64,000 bases of DNA from Panorpa germanica (lineage: Eukaryota > Arthropoda > Insecta > Mecoptera > Panorpidae): positions 10,354,001 to 10,418,000 of the forward strand of contig OY783212.1 of the NCBI GenBank assembly GCA_963678705.1. Direction: 5' to 3'. Positions 30,013-44,100 of the stretch are shown one piece after another (position 1 is the stretch's first letter; every line of letters begins with the position of its first letter). The position numbers were made by a program, and so were the translations under genes. The notes below the pieces were generated by a model. That model was given only the letters and a program-made list of their open reading frames with translations, was not told the origin of the DNA and searched no databases.

Positions 30013-30480
30013 ATCCGGTCAAAAGAAACAATAAAATATGGGTAAATTAGCTATATTTCGCATAGAGCTGAAAGTTGGTACAGACCTTGGGGACATTATT
30101 ACAAATAAAATACTAAAAGTCCTCACCGATGGCACATCTGCATAAAAAGTTATTCAAGGTCAAAAGTCAATAAAAATAGTTTCTCCAATTTTTCCGGTAA
30201 ACGGTAAGTTTTATCATAAAAATATATCAGACCAAAGTTGTAGATCATGAAATTATCTACAATAATTGTTCTTATGCTTTTTCCCTAAGAATCATCATTC
30301 CTGAGATATTGCGATTCTAAAAGTTGAAGAAGTATTCTACATAATATGCACATTTTTTTTTGCAGATGTGCGATCGATGAGGACTTTTAGTATTTTATTT
30401 GTAATAGTGTACCCAAGGTTTGTACCAACTTTCAGTTCTATGCGAAATATAGATAACTCAAATGTTTATTTTGTCCGGGT
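30013..30480. mobile_element. Fold-back MITE with TA duplication
   Basis: 468-base element whose two halves are inverted repeats of about 130 bases (CTATATTTCGCATAGAGCTG on the left, its near complement on the right). The tips are ATCCGGTCAAAA and TTTTGTCCGGGT, flanked by TA on both sides, as for Tc1/mariner-type insertion. The centre carries TTGTAGAT...ATCTACAA (30238-30262). Confidence 0.75.
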
Positions 30481-31423
30481 TATATATCCAGTTTTAGTTT
30501 CTACAAATAAATTTTATTATTTTTAAAAATTAATTATTATTATACAGACCGAAAACAATTTTACCGAAGGATTCTAAAAATAAATATTCTTCGATTTGTA
30601 ACTTTTATTTTTAGTTGACTGTTTAAATCGTTAATCAGTTATTCTTTTGGTTAACTAATAACACAAACAAAGAACTAATAATAAATGAACACAAACACTA
30701 AGAAAAAATGTATCACTACAGAGTAACTGTTATCAATCGATATTTTCCGGTAGAGAAAACTTTTTTTTTTGTTCAAACAACAACTCATTTTAACAGATTA
30801 CTTTACGAATGCTTTCGAATTGTTATAAATTGCCCGTATATAAAATCTGTAGCCTATAATTTGAAATGATTATAATATAGATTATATGCATAACAGCATA
30901 ATACGTATAACACTTGTACAAACAATTAATTTCGCAACGATTACAGCAGAATACATGTCTAACATTATATGGATTAAATGAATAGGTATTTTACCTCGGA
31001 GGAAAATAAACATGTAATTTAAAATTGGTCTTGTGACGGTGTGAATAAGCTAATAAAAAAATGTTCACTGAAACAGGGTGGCATAGAAATTTGCGTACCA
31101 TAATCTTGTCTGATTTATAGCCTATTGTTATAAGTCTAGCTTAATATAGTTTAAATTATAAGAGTTCGGTGGTGCTGAAAAGAGGTTTTAAGAGCCGTAC
31201 AGATCTGTAATACGATGGTTAATTTTATATTATTCGATCCTATATAGATTACAAAACAATGTGTGTCCTTTTTATTTAATGTGCCTGAGGAATACTTTCA
31301 ATACCTCAATGTTGTCACCTAGTATTAAAGGATGGCGACTCCTGAACTATATGATAATAGAAAACTAATTTGTGATAGAGTCCGACATTTAAATGATTGG
31401 AAAATATGTTCATTCTTTTTTTA
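30481..31423. other. Intergenic region, nothing recognised
   Basis: AT-rich sequence without exon-like frames or clear terminal repeats. Confidence 0.4.
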
Positions 31424-31429
31424 GATGAC

Positions 31430-31628
31430 ACGAAATTGTTTTTGATCCATTGTTTTGAAAATAATAAAAGTAGCGTCACTCTTAGCACAATAACTCACAA
31501 ACTACTGATAGAATATCATGAAATTTTACCAGCTGTCTTTTGAAGGTTAGTATTAACTGACAAAATGGTGACTGCAATAAAACTAGCGCCATCTATGTGT
31601 TAGGCCCGGGACTTTTCAGCCCATGTGC
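31430..31628 (-). mobile_element. Truncated mariner end
   Basis: About 200 bases matching, in reverse orientation, the first 200 bases of the mariner at 53458-54139, including the terminal GGCCCGGGACTTTTCAGC. It is followed by TA, the mariner target dinucleotide. The rest of the element, including the transposase, is absent. Confidence 0.85.
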
Positions 31629-33282
31629 TAATTATTCGCATATAAACCTGGTTTGTTAAAAATGATATCAAAGTTTTCCTAATACAATACCAAGAAACAA
31701 TTTTATGTAACATTACTTCCTATTATCTAATTCTTAACGTTTCCCATTCCTAATTAATGTCTCATGATGATAAAACGTGAATTATTTTTCTTTCAGTTTA
31801 ATTTCATTCCCAAAAGAAATAATTTATAATCTTCTTATTGCTATTTTCACTTCCTTTAATTCTAACGTTTCATCTCATCCACTTTCATAACGTTAAGCAA
31901 TTTCTTCATATGTTATGTGTTTATTTTATATGCAATAGCTTCTTCACTTGATGTTATCTCTGCATTGTTCTTATTGTTCACATATTAAGCAAATATCTTG
32001 TCCAACGAGTACTTAATTTTCCCGGTTTTGCTTCATTTGTTCTTAGTTTCTTTATTGTGACAAAGTTAGTAAAATGCAATGCAATATTATACTTTAAAAT
32101 TGTTTATTCTTCTTACTATGTTATAATAGTAGTACTTCATTCAGATCCGAATTTGAAGATGGATTCAGAATCCATTCTCGACAATTAACTAATTAATTTA
32201 TTTTTATCTTGTCACATTTTTTAAAAAAAACTTTGTCACTTTGAAAAACTCTGATTGAGATACTATGCTTCAATTTAGTCAGACTAAGTTAATCGCATTA
32301 TTTTAAATAAATGTTATAAAAGCAATGAGAAACTGTACAAGAAAAAATACACAAATTTTTCATACATTTGAACATTTTGAAATCCATTTTATTTTTATGA
32401 AATAATATTTTTTAATGGTCTCACATTTCTGTAATATTTTGAAACTATGTAATTACAAAGTTAATTTTCTATTTATCATATAGAAATTGTCTGGTAATAC
32501 AAATTTAGACTTGCTAGCTTACTACAAGCTGATTCAAGTATTACATTTTCTACCTGGGTTTATATGACATATAATATCTATCAATTTTTGTAAATAAAAG
32601 TTTTTATTTAAAAAATTCACTCACTTTAATTTAATTCAAACAAAATATTACGACGTATGTATGTATGTATGATATAGATAGATGTAGGTATGATTCTAGA
32701 AAGAGAAACACTTTGCGATAGAGTGAAAAATTTTATACAATTTCTCATTCTGTTTGTAATTTGTAATAGCAGGAAAACCATTGATTGACTTGTTGCGTAT
32801 TTGATTAAAAATAAATTCTTTTTCTATAAATATGTTTTATAATTATTGCAGTTCTCAAAAACGTAAGTATTTCAAAGTTTGCGTATATAAGAAAATGCAT
32901 AAATAGTTTTTACGAATGCAAAATTTATTTATAAAAATATACATAAGGATATTAAAAATATAATACAAATACATCTATAACATATTATAATGTACAAAAT
33001 ATGGCAATAAATTATAATACATATAAATGTGAATCAAAATGTAAATATAAGTATATAAATATATGTATATAACACTACAAAATAATATAAAAATACCTAA
33101 TATAAAGAAGAGAAAAAGAAAATTATAAAAAATGGATGTTAATACTGTTTCGTATCTAAATCACCTAAGAGAAATATATCTTTACTTATATTTATATCAA
33201 AATTCATCTTATAGATAACTTAATATTATTAATTTTACATGAATAATCTCGTTAAGGGTCGGGCAGGGCACATTCGTCATAT
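31629..33282. other. Intergenic region with short repeats
   Basis: No gene seen. There is a (TATG)n run near 32657-32670. Positions 32481-32565 resemble 56252-56330 (TAGAAATTG..., CTTGCTAGCTTACTACAAGC, ending TTACATT), a small dispersed repeat. Confidence 0.45.
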
Positions 33283-33288
33283 TTTATT
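33283..33288 (-). terminator. Poly(A) signal of pro-resilin
   Basis: AATAAA on the minus strand, 83 bases past the stop codon. Confidence 0.55.
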
Positions 33289-33370
33289 ACATCGAAGAAG
33301 ATTAAGTAATGAGAAAATGATGATTTCTAATACAAATGATGAACAATTTTAATTACTTATTTTCTATTAT

Positions 33371-34702
33371 TTAATAAGAATAACCATTGTTTCCACCATT
33401 TCCATTTGATGGATATCCTCCATTTCCACCGGATGAATAACCGCCATTTTGGTATCCTCCATTGCCAGTTTCTTCGTAGGAGATCTTTGGACGGTAACCA
33501 TTCTCATCAGCTTCATACTGGACGATCTGTATTTATGGAATAGACACAGATATTACATAAAGAATTTTATATAAAATTTACTTTTCTTTAAGATTCTTAA
33601 TGTGATTTACCTGTTTGCGACCATCGGGAAGAAGGACGTAGTATTTACCAACAGCACGGTCTCCTTGACGAGATTCTTGGTGTCCGAAGTCGTTGCCACT
33701 CTGTTCATCTTTAACGGCATATTCGAATTGGTAGTTGGCAGGCTCCTGTATTCACAAAACGTCAAAATAAGTTAGTGCAGTCATTGGATATTCATCAGTA
33801 ACCGCGAAATGTATCTGCTACGTGAATGTTACCATTCTTTCTCCTTTTTCTTTACGTCATTACTTACGTTGTTGGAACTATCGTCATATCCTCCGTTACT
33901 GGCGTAACCTCCGTTGTTTGCGTAGCCTCCATTACCTCCATTAGCAGGTAAATATTGGTTTGAAGGAGCTCCGTATTGTTTGGATGGGGCACCATATTGT
34001 GATGATGGAGCTCTATATTGTGAAGAAGGTGCACCGTATTGTTGAGATGGTGCTCCATATTGCTGAGATGGGGCTCCGTATTGCTGAGATGGAGCTCCAT
34101 ATTGTTGGGATGGGGCACCATATTGTGAAGATGGTCTGCTGTGATTTTTTTTTTCAAATTGAATTATAGTTTTAAAAATATCAAATTTTTTGTGTAGGTA
34201 AAACATTTTAAAAGAAGTATATTTAATTTAATGGGTAGGTTTAATAATATTTTATAGGTTGTTATTTGTATAATTTGTCTAGTGCAACATTAACATAATG
34301 CTGAGTATACTTTTAAAACACTTGTTGTCATTATCTGTATTTAATATTGATGATATTTTTTGCAATAAATTTTTACATCTTTGATTGAAATTTTGCACTG
34401 ATTTTTATGTTTTTCTTAATGTACTTCAATTGCATAACCGATTTTTCTAATAAATTAATTTTAATAAAATTTAAATTACAGATTTATACCAACCTTGGGG
34501 CACCATAATTTGAGGAAGGTTTGCCAAAGATTGCTGTTGTTTGTCCATTGCTAGGGGGAAGATAATTATTTTTTGGTGGTTGATATTGGTTATTTGGGGG
34601 TAGATATTGATTTCCTGGTGGAAGATATTGGTTATCTGGTACTGGAGGTTCTGCAAGAACTACCGCCAAAAATCCTAACACACAAACTGTAGTGAACATC
34701 AT
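33371..34702 (-). CDS. resilin: Pro-resilin (elastic cuticle protein, RR-2 type)
   Basis: Secreted rubber-like cuticle protein, cross-linked through dityrosines. Four coding exons on the minus strand: 34702-34494, 34138-33868 (acceptor could be three bases later), 33745-33611, 33526-33371; about 256 residues. The first 17 residues (MMFTTVCVLGFLAVVLA) are a signal peptide. Then come NQYLPP-type repeats, about nine SxxYGAP resilin repeats (one as YRAP), and a Gly/Asn/Tyr linker. The RR-2 Rebers-Riddiford chitin-binding domain (about 161-225) starts EPANYQFEYAVKDEQSG and includes YYVLLPDGRKQIV. A Gly-Gly-Tyr-rich tail follows. The ATG sits immediately after a TTGTTTCAG acceptor, so a leader exon lies upstream. 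Confidence 0.93.
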
Positions 34703-36035
34703 CTGAAACAAATAATATACATAAATTTTAATAAGAAAACTATTGTCTGCAATCAAATATATTAGGAGATACTATTAATAATATATGATAGTTACTTTAT
34801 ATTACTAATCACAGGTTTTTGAGCAAAATTGTTTTAATAGCAAAATATAGATTTTTAATTATGATGTTTACTATTATATGTATGCATGTATGTAGGAATC
34901 TGTTAATAAGAAGTTTTAATTTCTGCAATAGAAGATTTTCCTACATATTCAAAAATTATGTCATTGTTTTGATTTTCTGAAACTGATAGCCTTACATGAA
35001 ATCGCAGTATTATTAATGAGTAAAATCTGTATACAATTTTCTTCATTGAAATATCTTTTATGTTTCCAAATGTTTACAAAATTGTGTCAATTCTTTAACA
35101 TATGGTATAGATAAATAACTGTTAAATAACGCATCTTAGGGTACAAATCAATCAAATTAATTTATAGATAACTTTGGCTATGTAAATTTAGCAAACAGAA
35201 ATATAAAGAGGAGATAAAATTTATGTTACGATATTTTCAGTGATAAGTGTTAGAGAAATGTGTTTAACAGGAATATTTCAAAGACAGAACAGGACCTCTG
35301 TTGAAACTGTATGTTCTACAATGTATACAATCAGTCGGTTAGGTATAAGTCGGTACTTTATACAAACTCTATACTTTATATGTCAAAGATAGATTCTTAC
35401 AATAGCATTTATTCATTACATCAAATCCTGTGAATAAATTTTAATAGCCAATGTGGTTTTCGTTCATAACGTTCTGTGACTTATTATATTGCTATTAGGC
35501 TCATAAAATACCCATTTTTCAAATGAATATAATTTCGATAATTTTGTTTTACTAAATTTAACAATTTAAAGTTTTTTTAAATAAAGTGTTAATAGATTTT
35601 GTTTTAGTAAAATTTTACATGTATTTAAGGTAATATCCATGATTTATGTCTACGGGGTACATATTATACTTTTACATTAAATATATGACCTAACTTACGA
35701 ATCACAAATATAATACTAAATAAAATACCAAATTTTTACGAAGTAATGATGAGAAATTTTAAATTGTTTTGTTTATGTAAACACCTACTTTACACAGAAG
35801 TCATAATATTTTTGTTAATGTATGTAAAATTTACATAGAGTTTTTACTAATGTAGTTTGGAAATTGTAAATTATGTAAAATGTACATAAAATAATATAGA
35901 TTTTAGCGGGAAATATATCTTTTTTGAAAAACTTATAACCATAACTTTTAACAAATACATCAAAATATACGGAAGTTGAATTACGAATATTAGTTAAACG
36001 TAATATTAGTTGATTAATTACAATTTAAAACTTAC
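34703..36035 (-). other. resilin: First intron of pro-resilin
   Basis: 1.33 kb intron inferred between a leader exon and the signal-peptide exon. It contains a TTTAYRTAAA-type motif cluster at about 35760-35900 and no coding sequence. Confidence 0.5.
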
Positions 36036-36231
36036 TGTGGTTTTTATAAGAACTTTTTATACTGAGGTAATAACGAACAAGCGTTGCCACTGTTATAACA
36101 CTATACTTTACTTATCTAATTAACAAAATGTTATAATTAGACTTTAGATATAATTAATATTTAGTGGTAATGTGTGTTGCTCGAATGTTGAGCGACTTAT
36201 GATGCTCCAAACGGGATGAGCTGCTTTTATA
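36036..36231 (-). promoter_or_regulatory. resilin: Putative TATA promoter and leader exon of pro-resilin
   Basis: On the minus strand TATAAAAG (36231-36224) is followed 31 bases on by TCATA (A at 36200). A GTAAGT donor at 36035-36030 would end a leader exon of about 165 bases. Leader exon plus first-intron layout is common in cuticle-protein genes. The exact start is inferred. Confidence 0.5.
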
Positions 36232-36966
36232 CACGCGAAAATCATCAACAAAGAAAGTTCTGAATTACAAAACACGGTTACTGTCGCTCCACTATTACAA
36301 TTCTTCATCAAACGTAAACGGATTCGTATGTGTTCTTCTTTTCATACGATGCGATTTTATATATGGTAATATTTTTTAGAACAATTGCGTCTGTTTTATT
36401 TTATTTTACACTATATATTTTAGAATGCAATCATTATATTTTTACTTGTACTTTTAAATTGTTTTCTTGTTAAACAATGGATATATTTTAATTATTTAAA
36501 GTTTATAGTTATCGTTATAAGATGTAATATATAATACTATTATAATATGAATAAATTATGTAGTAGAGGTTTGTGAATAATTGTAATTCCCATGCCTTTT
36601 AGAGTAACAGTTACACATTTTACATTCATGTGTAACATACGATTCTTGTTTTACGTGTTATATCATCGAGACTTATCTTGTTAACAATGATTTAATGGTT
36701 TGTGTAAACTAATTAAAACATATTTATTCATACCTCTTATTAATTGTAGAAAATATCGTTTATCATACTTAATTTTGTTACTGAAATATACATATTTTTT
36801 TAAATTTTATTTATTCAACGTCAGACTAAATCCAATGTTGATTGCAACCATCGACTGTCTCCTACTATGTTGTCAATTATTATGGTGTCGAGCAGTAATG
36901 CATCGAAGTACCTAATAAGTTTATGATATATTATGTCCAAACCAAAACAGAAAAGAAATTTGAATA
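36232..36966. other. Region upstream of pro-resilin
   Basis: AT-rich, probably regulatory for pro-resilin. No gene recognised. Confidence 0.4.
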
Positions 36967-37601
36967 TGGGCTTGTGTCCTATGTCTTAATTTCTATAAAA
37001 GTGTACTATATATTGATAAAGTGGGTTACTAGAACCTCAAATGTCCAATTATTTTTTAATAACTCCTTATATGTTAAGAGATATTAACAATTAAAAAAGT
37101 CATTTTGTCTCTTTAATTATTAAAGAGATCCAACGTTGTACACATTCCAAGTGCATGTGACATCAGAATCCTTGTGTAAGGTTACCAACCTTACAGCTCA
37201 TAAATCTCTGCTATATGTATTTATATATTAAAATATCAAATATTATTTACAGCTATTTCAAGGAACAATCAAATTTCAATATTATGTCTGCCTTAGTAGG
37301 GTTAAATAAAATAAAAACTTATTATTCTTTGATTTGACTTGATTATTTGACTACCAACAGCTACAGAACATTACCACAGCACTGACCTACTCAACAAATA
37401 ACTGACGTTAAAATGCATTTTACGTCATACAAATATGGCCGACCATTTCTAGCGCTAAAACTACAATTCAAACTTTTAATTGCTCTATCTCCGTCAATAT
37501 TTAGATATTTAATAAAGTAGACACGCCAATACACATTTATTAACATCAATTTCAATCAACAATTGAAAAATCCACCACTAAAAAATGAGGACACAAGCCC
37601 A
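36967..37601 (+). mobile_element. MITE family 1, near-complete copy
   Basis: 635-base copy in the same orientation as that at 28130-28763, with the same termini. The few differences include transitions in both directions. Similarity this high indicates recent spread. Confidence 0.85.
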
Positions 37602-39292
37602 TTTATTCAAAAATTAGAATATAATTATTTATTTAATTTTTATTTCATGATAGCTTATATCCGAACGCCGATTACCTTTTACTATGTCGGCGGTTTTTAT
37701 GGTGTCGAGGTGATAAAGACTGCTAATGGAACTACAGCTTCCTGAAAATGATGACTACTATACGTATGGCAATAAAATAACTACAAATATTTGAAGTTAC
37801 ATCTAAAAGATGCTGCTTGAAGTAGACAAACTTAAACATATTTCTGCGTGTCTACTAAACAATGACGGTGACCTTGGCAACAACCTTTAATTAAATCCAC
37901 TGTCTGCATAAGTATCGTGTTTTGAATATATCATGAAAAGATTGCTATCTGTGTACAGTAATTTAGCAAAATCGATAATTTTATATTACTCACTATAAGT
38001 ACAAAATGACTACAATGTTAATAATCGAGTAGTTATTTTTAAATAAATTAATTTCTTTTTTAAAATCAGATATTTACAAATAGTATGGATTTCCTTGAAT
38101 TTTTACCGCGATAATAGCTACACTCTACTACCGTATCGTAGTAGGCTTTCTTATTGATTAAGACAAGACATACTCTAGCCCCAGCTAAACGACATGACAT
38201 CACAAACAATTGTCTGTGCAATTAAACAATTGTATAGTTTATAATTTTATTGACCAGACTAGATTTATTATTAGATATTTGAATTTCATTTATATTTTCA
38301 ATAAATTTGACATCATTTTGTCACTGTTGCATTTCCTGAAATGTTACACCTCATAAAACAAATAGAACAATCTGATTGGTGCAATCGATATAAAACAGCG
38401 TTAATTATTTACATACAATAAATTTAATTCATTTTGTATGAATTAATTCTCAGTCTATGCACCGTCTATTGAAATATTAACAATAGATTAATTATTACAA
38501 TGTTGCAACAAATGAAACAACAACGTTGCATCAATTTTCTGGTTCAATTTGTATGTTGTAGTGATGTATTATAATAGATACTATTTGCTATAAATCTAGA
38601 TATTCTGCTGATGTAAAATGCAGATACCATTCTATAAAGTCTATACTATCTTGGTTTATTTTGTTAGTGTGAATCAAATTTTTATTACAACCAACTAAAT
38701 ATGACATAGAAAAAACAATATTTTCATACCTAGACCTCACACGTTTAGATACTTCTAACTTAGTAAGTGGTAACTAGATACAATGGAAATTGGGGAGAGA
38801 TTAAAAAATAAGATTCATGTACCATACCAACTAAGTAAATTACGATTGGAGACAATTAGAAATTCTATTTTGTGCGGTATCCAAAATATCAGTTGCGCCG
38901 TGTCTCATATTTTCTCTATGCTATGAATATAGAGATATAGGATTTCTTTACATAAAATAAATTCAGCAAATTATCTACAACTGGTAAAATGACGCCAAAT
39001 TCTTTTGACTAGGATAAAAGTTAACCTTGGCAAAAAAATTTTTATTAAAAAACAATGTATATATATTTTAATTTCTAATAGAGAATTCCGTGCAAAGTGT
39101 GAAGAATGAATTTTATTTCTAGAAATAACTAAAAGATGCATAATTTCACACACTATTAAAAAGTTTTCGAAATATCAGCTCAGACGCCAATTATTCGGTC
39201 ACTGCATTTTGGGTGTGGATCAAACTTTCCACATAGCACACTTGGGCGCCTAAAGGATTACTTTTAGAAAAGTGTATAAAGTAGAGGATTAC
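37602..39292. other. Intergenic region, nothing recognised
   Basis: AT-rich non-coding DNA between the MITE and the LINE. No ORF with coding character. Confidence 0.45.
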
Positions 39293-39304
39293 ATTAAATT
39301 CATT
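39293..39304 (+). repeat. Target-site duplication of LINE, left copy
   Basis: ATTAAATTCATT, repeated exactly at 45062-45073 after the poly(A) tail of the LINE. Confidence 0.92.
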
Positions 39305-39511
39305 CAGTTTACATCGAGTCTTCTTGGTGAGCGCACGTATTTACAATAAACAAAACAATAAAATAAATAGTGATCTTTTTTTTTTTTGCAAATTATAATA
39401 TTTTTTTTTCGTGATTTATTTTTTTTTTAAATTATAATTTATATTATTATTAAGTGTTATTAATTAGAAGTGAAGTAACTTCTATTTAATTATCACTGGT
39501 TAATTAACAAT

Positions 39512-40939
39512 ATGGATATGGAGGTTGAACCTCCCGATAAAAATCCGATCAATAAAAACAACTCTGTGACTAACAAATCAATTCCTACAGATAAAACATC
39601 CAGTGATATAACAGAAAACTTAAATAACAATAGTGACAATGTTAAAAAAATATTTAATAATTTATACAACACAGAAACAAAATATGACTCGTATAAAGTA
39701 ATGATAGTTAAAAATAATAGTGATGGAAATACATTTTTTAGTTCTCTTAAATTAGCAGAAATAATATGTAAAATTAGCAATAAATCTAATATAATAGAAA
39801 TTAAAAAAGTGGGAAGAAATAGAGTAATCGTTCAATGTGCTAATGCAGTACTAGCTAACGAAATTACCAAATCAACATTGCTGAAAAACAATGGGTATGA
39901 AGCGTTTATCCCATTTTACTGGTGCACAAAAGTTGCTATTATAAAAGGTGTTGATATTGAATATTCGGAAGATACAATTTTAAATAATATAGAGTGTCCA
40001 CCTTTTAAAGTAACGAGAGTGCAAAGGTTAAATCGAAAACTAAGAGTTGACGGAGCTATTAAATATGAACCCAGTACAACAGTGAAATTATTCTTTGAAG
40101 GACTTGCTATTCCTGCTTATGTTTACATGTGGAGAGTGAGACGAGCATGTGAACCATTTGTACAACAGACGATACAATGTTATAATTGTTTTAAATTTGG
40201 ACATGCAGCCACAAAATGTAGAGCAAAAGTAGCAAAATGTAAATTCTGCGGAAGTGAAGATCATTTACGTACTGCATGCACATCTCCTAATCCGACATGC
40301 ATAAATTGTAAACTTAACCACGAGGCTACAGACAATGAATGTCCTGAAAAAAAAAGACAAATCAAGATAAAAGATCTCATGGCCCAACACAATCTCAGTT
40401 TTTATGAAGCAAAATTAGAATTAACAGAAAAAAATACAGACTATTTATACTCAGTAAGAACTCAAAACTCTTTTGAAGCTCTAAACTACAATGAGACTTT
40501 TCCCAATATCACTAATAAATACAATAGTATCAACATAATTCCAACATACAAACCAAACCCTTTAACCAGAAGAACTAATACCAGAGTGAATAAATCAAAT
40601 ACAGGTAACTCGTTACAAAGATCTTACAGTCAACCACAACCTACGACATCCACTAAAGAACCAATTCCAAAAAGAAGAAGAGAAGAAAAGAAACCTAACA
40701 ATGAAGAAAGCGACACATACCTTAAGATAACTAATCAAGGAAAAAACAGAAAGCAAATCAACCAAGAGACACCTGATATTACAATGGAAAACAATGATAA
40801 TGATACCTGCTATACATCAATATATAATAACAATAATGATGACAAAATTAAAAATACAAACAAAGACCCAAATATTACATCCCAATCCCTTAGAAGCTAC
40901 AAGAAACAAATATCTAGTGTACAATGGCCAAACTCGTAA
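39512..40939 (+). CDS. LINE ORF1, gag-like nucleic-acid-binding protein
   Basis: 475 residues. ORF1 proteins bind LINE RNA to form the transposition particle. An Asn-rich N-terminus is followed by an RRM-like middle region (about 60-210) and three zinc knuckles: C-x2-C-x4-H-x4-C at 223-236 and 243-256, and a variant C-x2-C-x3-H-x6-C at 263-277. A basic, Asn/Thr-rich, probably disordered C-terminus follows. It ends 205 bases before ORF2, so ORF2 needs reinitiation or internal entry. Confidence 0.9.
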   Translation: MDMEVEPPDKNPINKNNSVTNKSIPTDKTSSDITENLNNNSDNVKKIFNNLYNTETKYDSYKVMIVKNNSDGNTFFSSLKLAEIICKISNKSNIIEIKKVGRNRVIVQCANAVLANEITKSTLLKNNGYEAFIPFYWCTKVAIIKGVDIEYSEDTILNNIECPPFKVTRVQRLNRKLRVDGAIKYEPSTTVKLFFEGLAIPAYVYMWRVRRACEPFVQQTIQCYNCFKFGHAATKCRAKVAKCKFCGSEDHLRTACTSPNPTCINCKLNHEATDNECPEKKRQIKIKDLMAQHNLSFYEAKLELTEKNTDYLYSVRTQNSFEALNYNETFPNITNKYNSINIIPTYKPNPLTRRTNTRVNKSNTGNSLQRSYSQPQPTTSTKEPIPKRRREEKKPNNEESDTYLKITNQGKNRKQINQETPDITMENNDNDTCYTSIYNNNNDDKIKNTNKDPNITSQSLRSYKKQISSVQWPNS

Positions 40940-41144
40940 GAAAACATCGATATATAAATTAAGTTTATTTTTTAAAAATCTATTCACATCACTAAACCTA
41001 ATCGTTTAATAAATTTACTAAAATATTAAATCAACAATAATTATATAAACGGAGAGAAAATAAAATAAAATAAAATATATAAATAAATCTAACAACAAGA
41101 CCAAGGACAGATATAAAAATCAATAATTAATTAAAACAGTTAAA

Positions 41145-44100
41145 ATGATAAATTTTATTCAATGGAATTGCAGAGGAGTCAGATATATTAAAGAGGAACT
41201 ACAACATATGTTACAGAAGCATAACATACATATATGCATACTATCAGAAACGTTTTTAACAAAAAATATCAATTTCAACATCAAAGGTTATTTTATTGAA
41301 AGAGAAGATAGGATACAGAATACAAACTATAATCCCCACGGGGGTGTTGCTATCTTGATTCATAAATCTATAAAATATAAACGAGTAATGCTAAATAACC
41401 CATTTAATTCGGTCGAAATAGTTGGAATAATTTTAACACATAACGAAACTGATGTAATATGTATTTTATCAATCTATGCTAAACCGAATCATAAACTATC
41501 TAATTCTAATTGGTCACAGATAAAACAACAAATAGATGTTCCTGTTATACTTGCTGGAGATTTTAACGCGACTAATCTTGCTTGGGATATAAATTGTCCA
41601 GGTAGTCAGTATGAAGGTAACGAATTGTTAGATTTCATAGAAAACGAAAATCTAAATATTATCAACGATGATAAACCAACTAGAGTAAGCAATCTCAGTA
41701 CAAGGGACAGTATATTGGATCTCACATTGGTATCAATGACGTTAACACAACAAATTACTTCGTGGCAAGTTCTTGCAGATAGCTTAGGTAGTGATCACTA
41801 CCCAATTTTTTTCTGTTTGAATGACTATAATAAAGACCGTTACCGTACATCTGAATATTTAACGAGGAGAAATTTCCGAAAAGCAGATTGGGAGAAATAT
41901 AGCCTTGAAATAGAAAGCAGAATTTCAAACCTTAGCACAAATGGAATCACAAGTAATCCCCAAGATGTTGAAAACAAATACAACCAATTTAGAGATGTTA
42001 TTAATAATTCGGCAGACATACATATCCCATCTACCAGATTGTATAATATAACTCCTAATAAAATAAAACCGTCTTGGTGGGACACTGAGTGCAATAAAAT
42101 GATAGCTCAAAGAAAATTAGCACTAACTATTTTTAATAAAAACATGACAATGGCGAATTATTTAAATTATAAAAAACATCAAGCTAAAACCAGACGATAT
42201 TTTAGAGCCAGAAAAAAAATAGAATGGCAAAATTTCTGCGAGAATTTAAACCCAAACACAACAACCAACATTGTCTGGAATAATATAAGAAAAATTAACA
42301 ATAAAAGCTATAGTACTAAGAGGATAAGTGATAATGAAAATTTAATAGAAGAATTCATTAAAAAAAAATTTCCACAGAACAACAATTTAAATATTACTAC
42401 CACCACCATCGTAAAAGATAATTTTCTAGATAATAACATAAATAAAAATGAAGTAAAATTCGCGTTAAATCATAATAAAAACAGTAGCACAGGATTTGAT
42501 AGAATAAATTACAAAATGATACAAAACTTACCTGACAATGCAATAAATCATCTTACACAAATATACAATCTGTCATTAAACACTGCTGATATACCATTAG
42601 ACTGGAAAAAACATATCGTTGTTCCTATATTAAAAACAGGAAAAGATCCAAACAAAGAAGAATCATTCAGACCAATTACTTTACTATCATGTATGGGCAA
42701 AACTATGGAATCCATCATCAAAAACAGACTGGAGTGGTATCTCGAACATCATAAAAGATTACCTGAGTTACAATTTGCGTTTAGAAAAACAAGAAGTACA
42801 CAGCATAACTTAAACATATTGAATATCGATATTCAAAGAACATACAGTAAAAATCATTATATGATAGCTGCTTTCATTGACATTGAAGCTGCTTATGACA
42901 ATGTTAATCTAAAAATATTAAAAGAAAAAGTAGAAAACATAGGTATATCTTCCAAAATATCCAACTGGATTATAAACTACTTCCAAAATAGAGAAATAAC
43001 AGTTAGATACAATAATAAGTTAACTGGTCCTATACTATGTAATCACGGAATTCCACAAGGCTCAATATTATCTCCCTTATTATTCAACATATACACAGAA
43101 AAGTTAACAACATTATCAGATAACAACACAACAGTACTGATGTATGCAGATGACATGGTTATTTATAGTATGGGTCATACACAAGATATAGCTCAAAACA
43201 GATTACAATCGAAATTAAGAAAACTAGATATTTTATTAAAGGAAATCAAATTAAACATATCGTCAGAAAAAAGTAAAATAGTTATATTTACAAGGCATAG
43301 AATAAACTGCAGTCCAAAAATAACCATCAGAAATAAAAATATAACTGTTACTTCAAATACCAAATTTCTGGGTATATTCTTTGATACGAAAAGCACTTGG
43401 GCGAAAGAAATTGCACATATTATTAACAAATGTCAAAAAGGCTTAAATTTGATGCGATGTATAGCAGGATACAAATGGGGCGCACACCCAACAACCTTAA
43501 TAAAAATATATAAAGCTATTGTTAGACCGCATATTGACTATTCTAGTACTATGATCTGCACCGCAAATAACTCAAGATTAAAAAAAATTGAAATTATACA
43601 AAACAAATGTTTAAGAATAATATTAGGTGCAATGGTTTCAACACCAATCCAAATCCTCAACTATCAAACTAATATTCCTCCGGTAAATATCAGAATACAA
43701 CAAATATCAGACAGTTTCTTTTGTAAAAACAGACATAACTCATGTGGCCCCTTAAATACAAGATTATCTAAACTATATGTTCTTTATAATAAACCATATT
43801 GGACAACTCATAAAAAACCGGCACTTTTAACTAGTTTTGATAGATATAATAACTTGAACTTAGAGGTACACAACATTATACCTTTTTTCAAATTTCCATT
43901 AGAAATAAGCATGACAACAATACATACAGAAATAAATTTGTTCAAGAAGAATGACAGTAAGGAAATAACTTATCAAAAATATATGGAATATATAACAAAA
44001 GATGATATAAACTGGAGTATATGGTTTACCGATGGTTCATTCGAAAAAAACTCTAAAACTGGAGGAATTGGCATTTTCAATTATAATACAGATCAACAGT

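Noticed and set aside
34471-34756. Longer pro-resilin start at 34756 (MIADNSF...)
   Set aside because: The upstream part is intronic: TTGTTTCAG directly precedes the ATG that begins a clean signal peptide.
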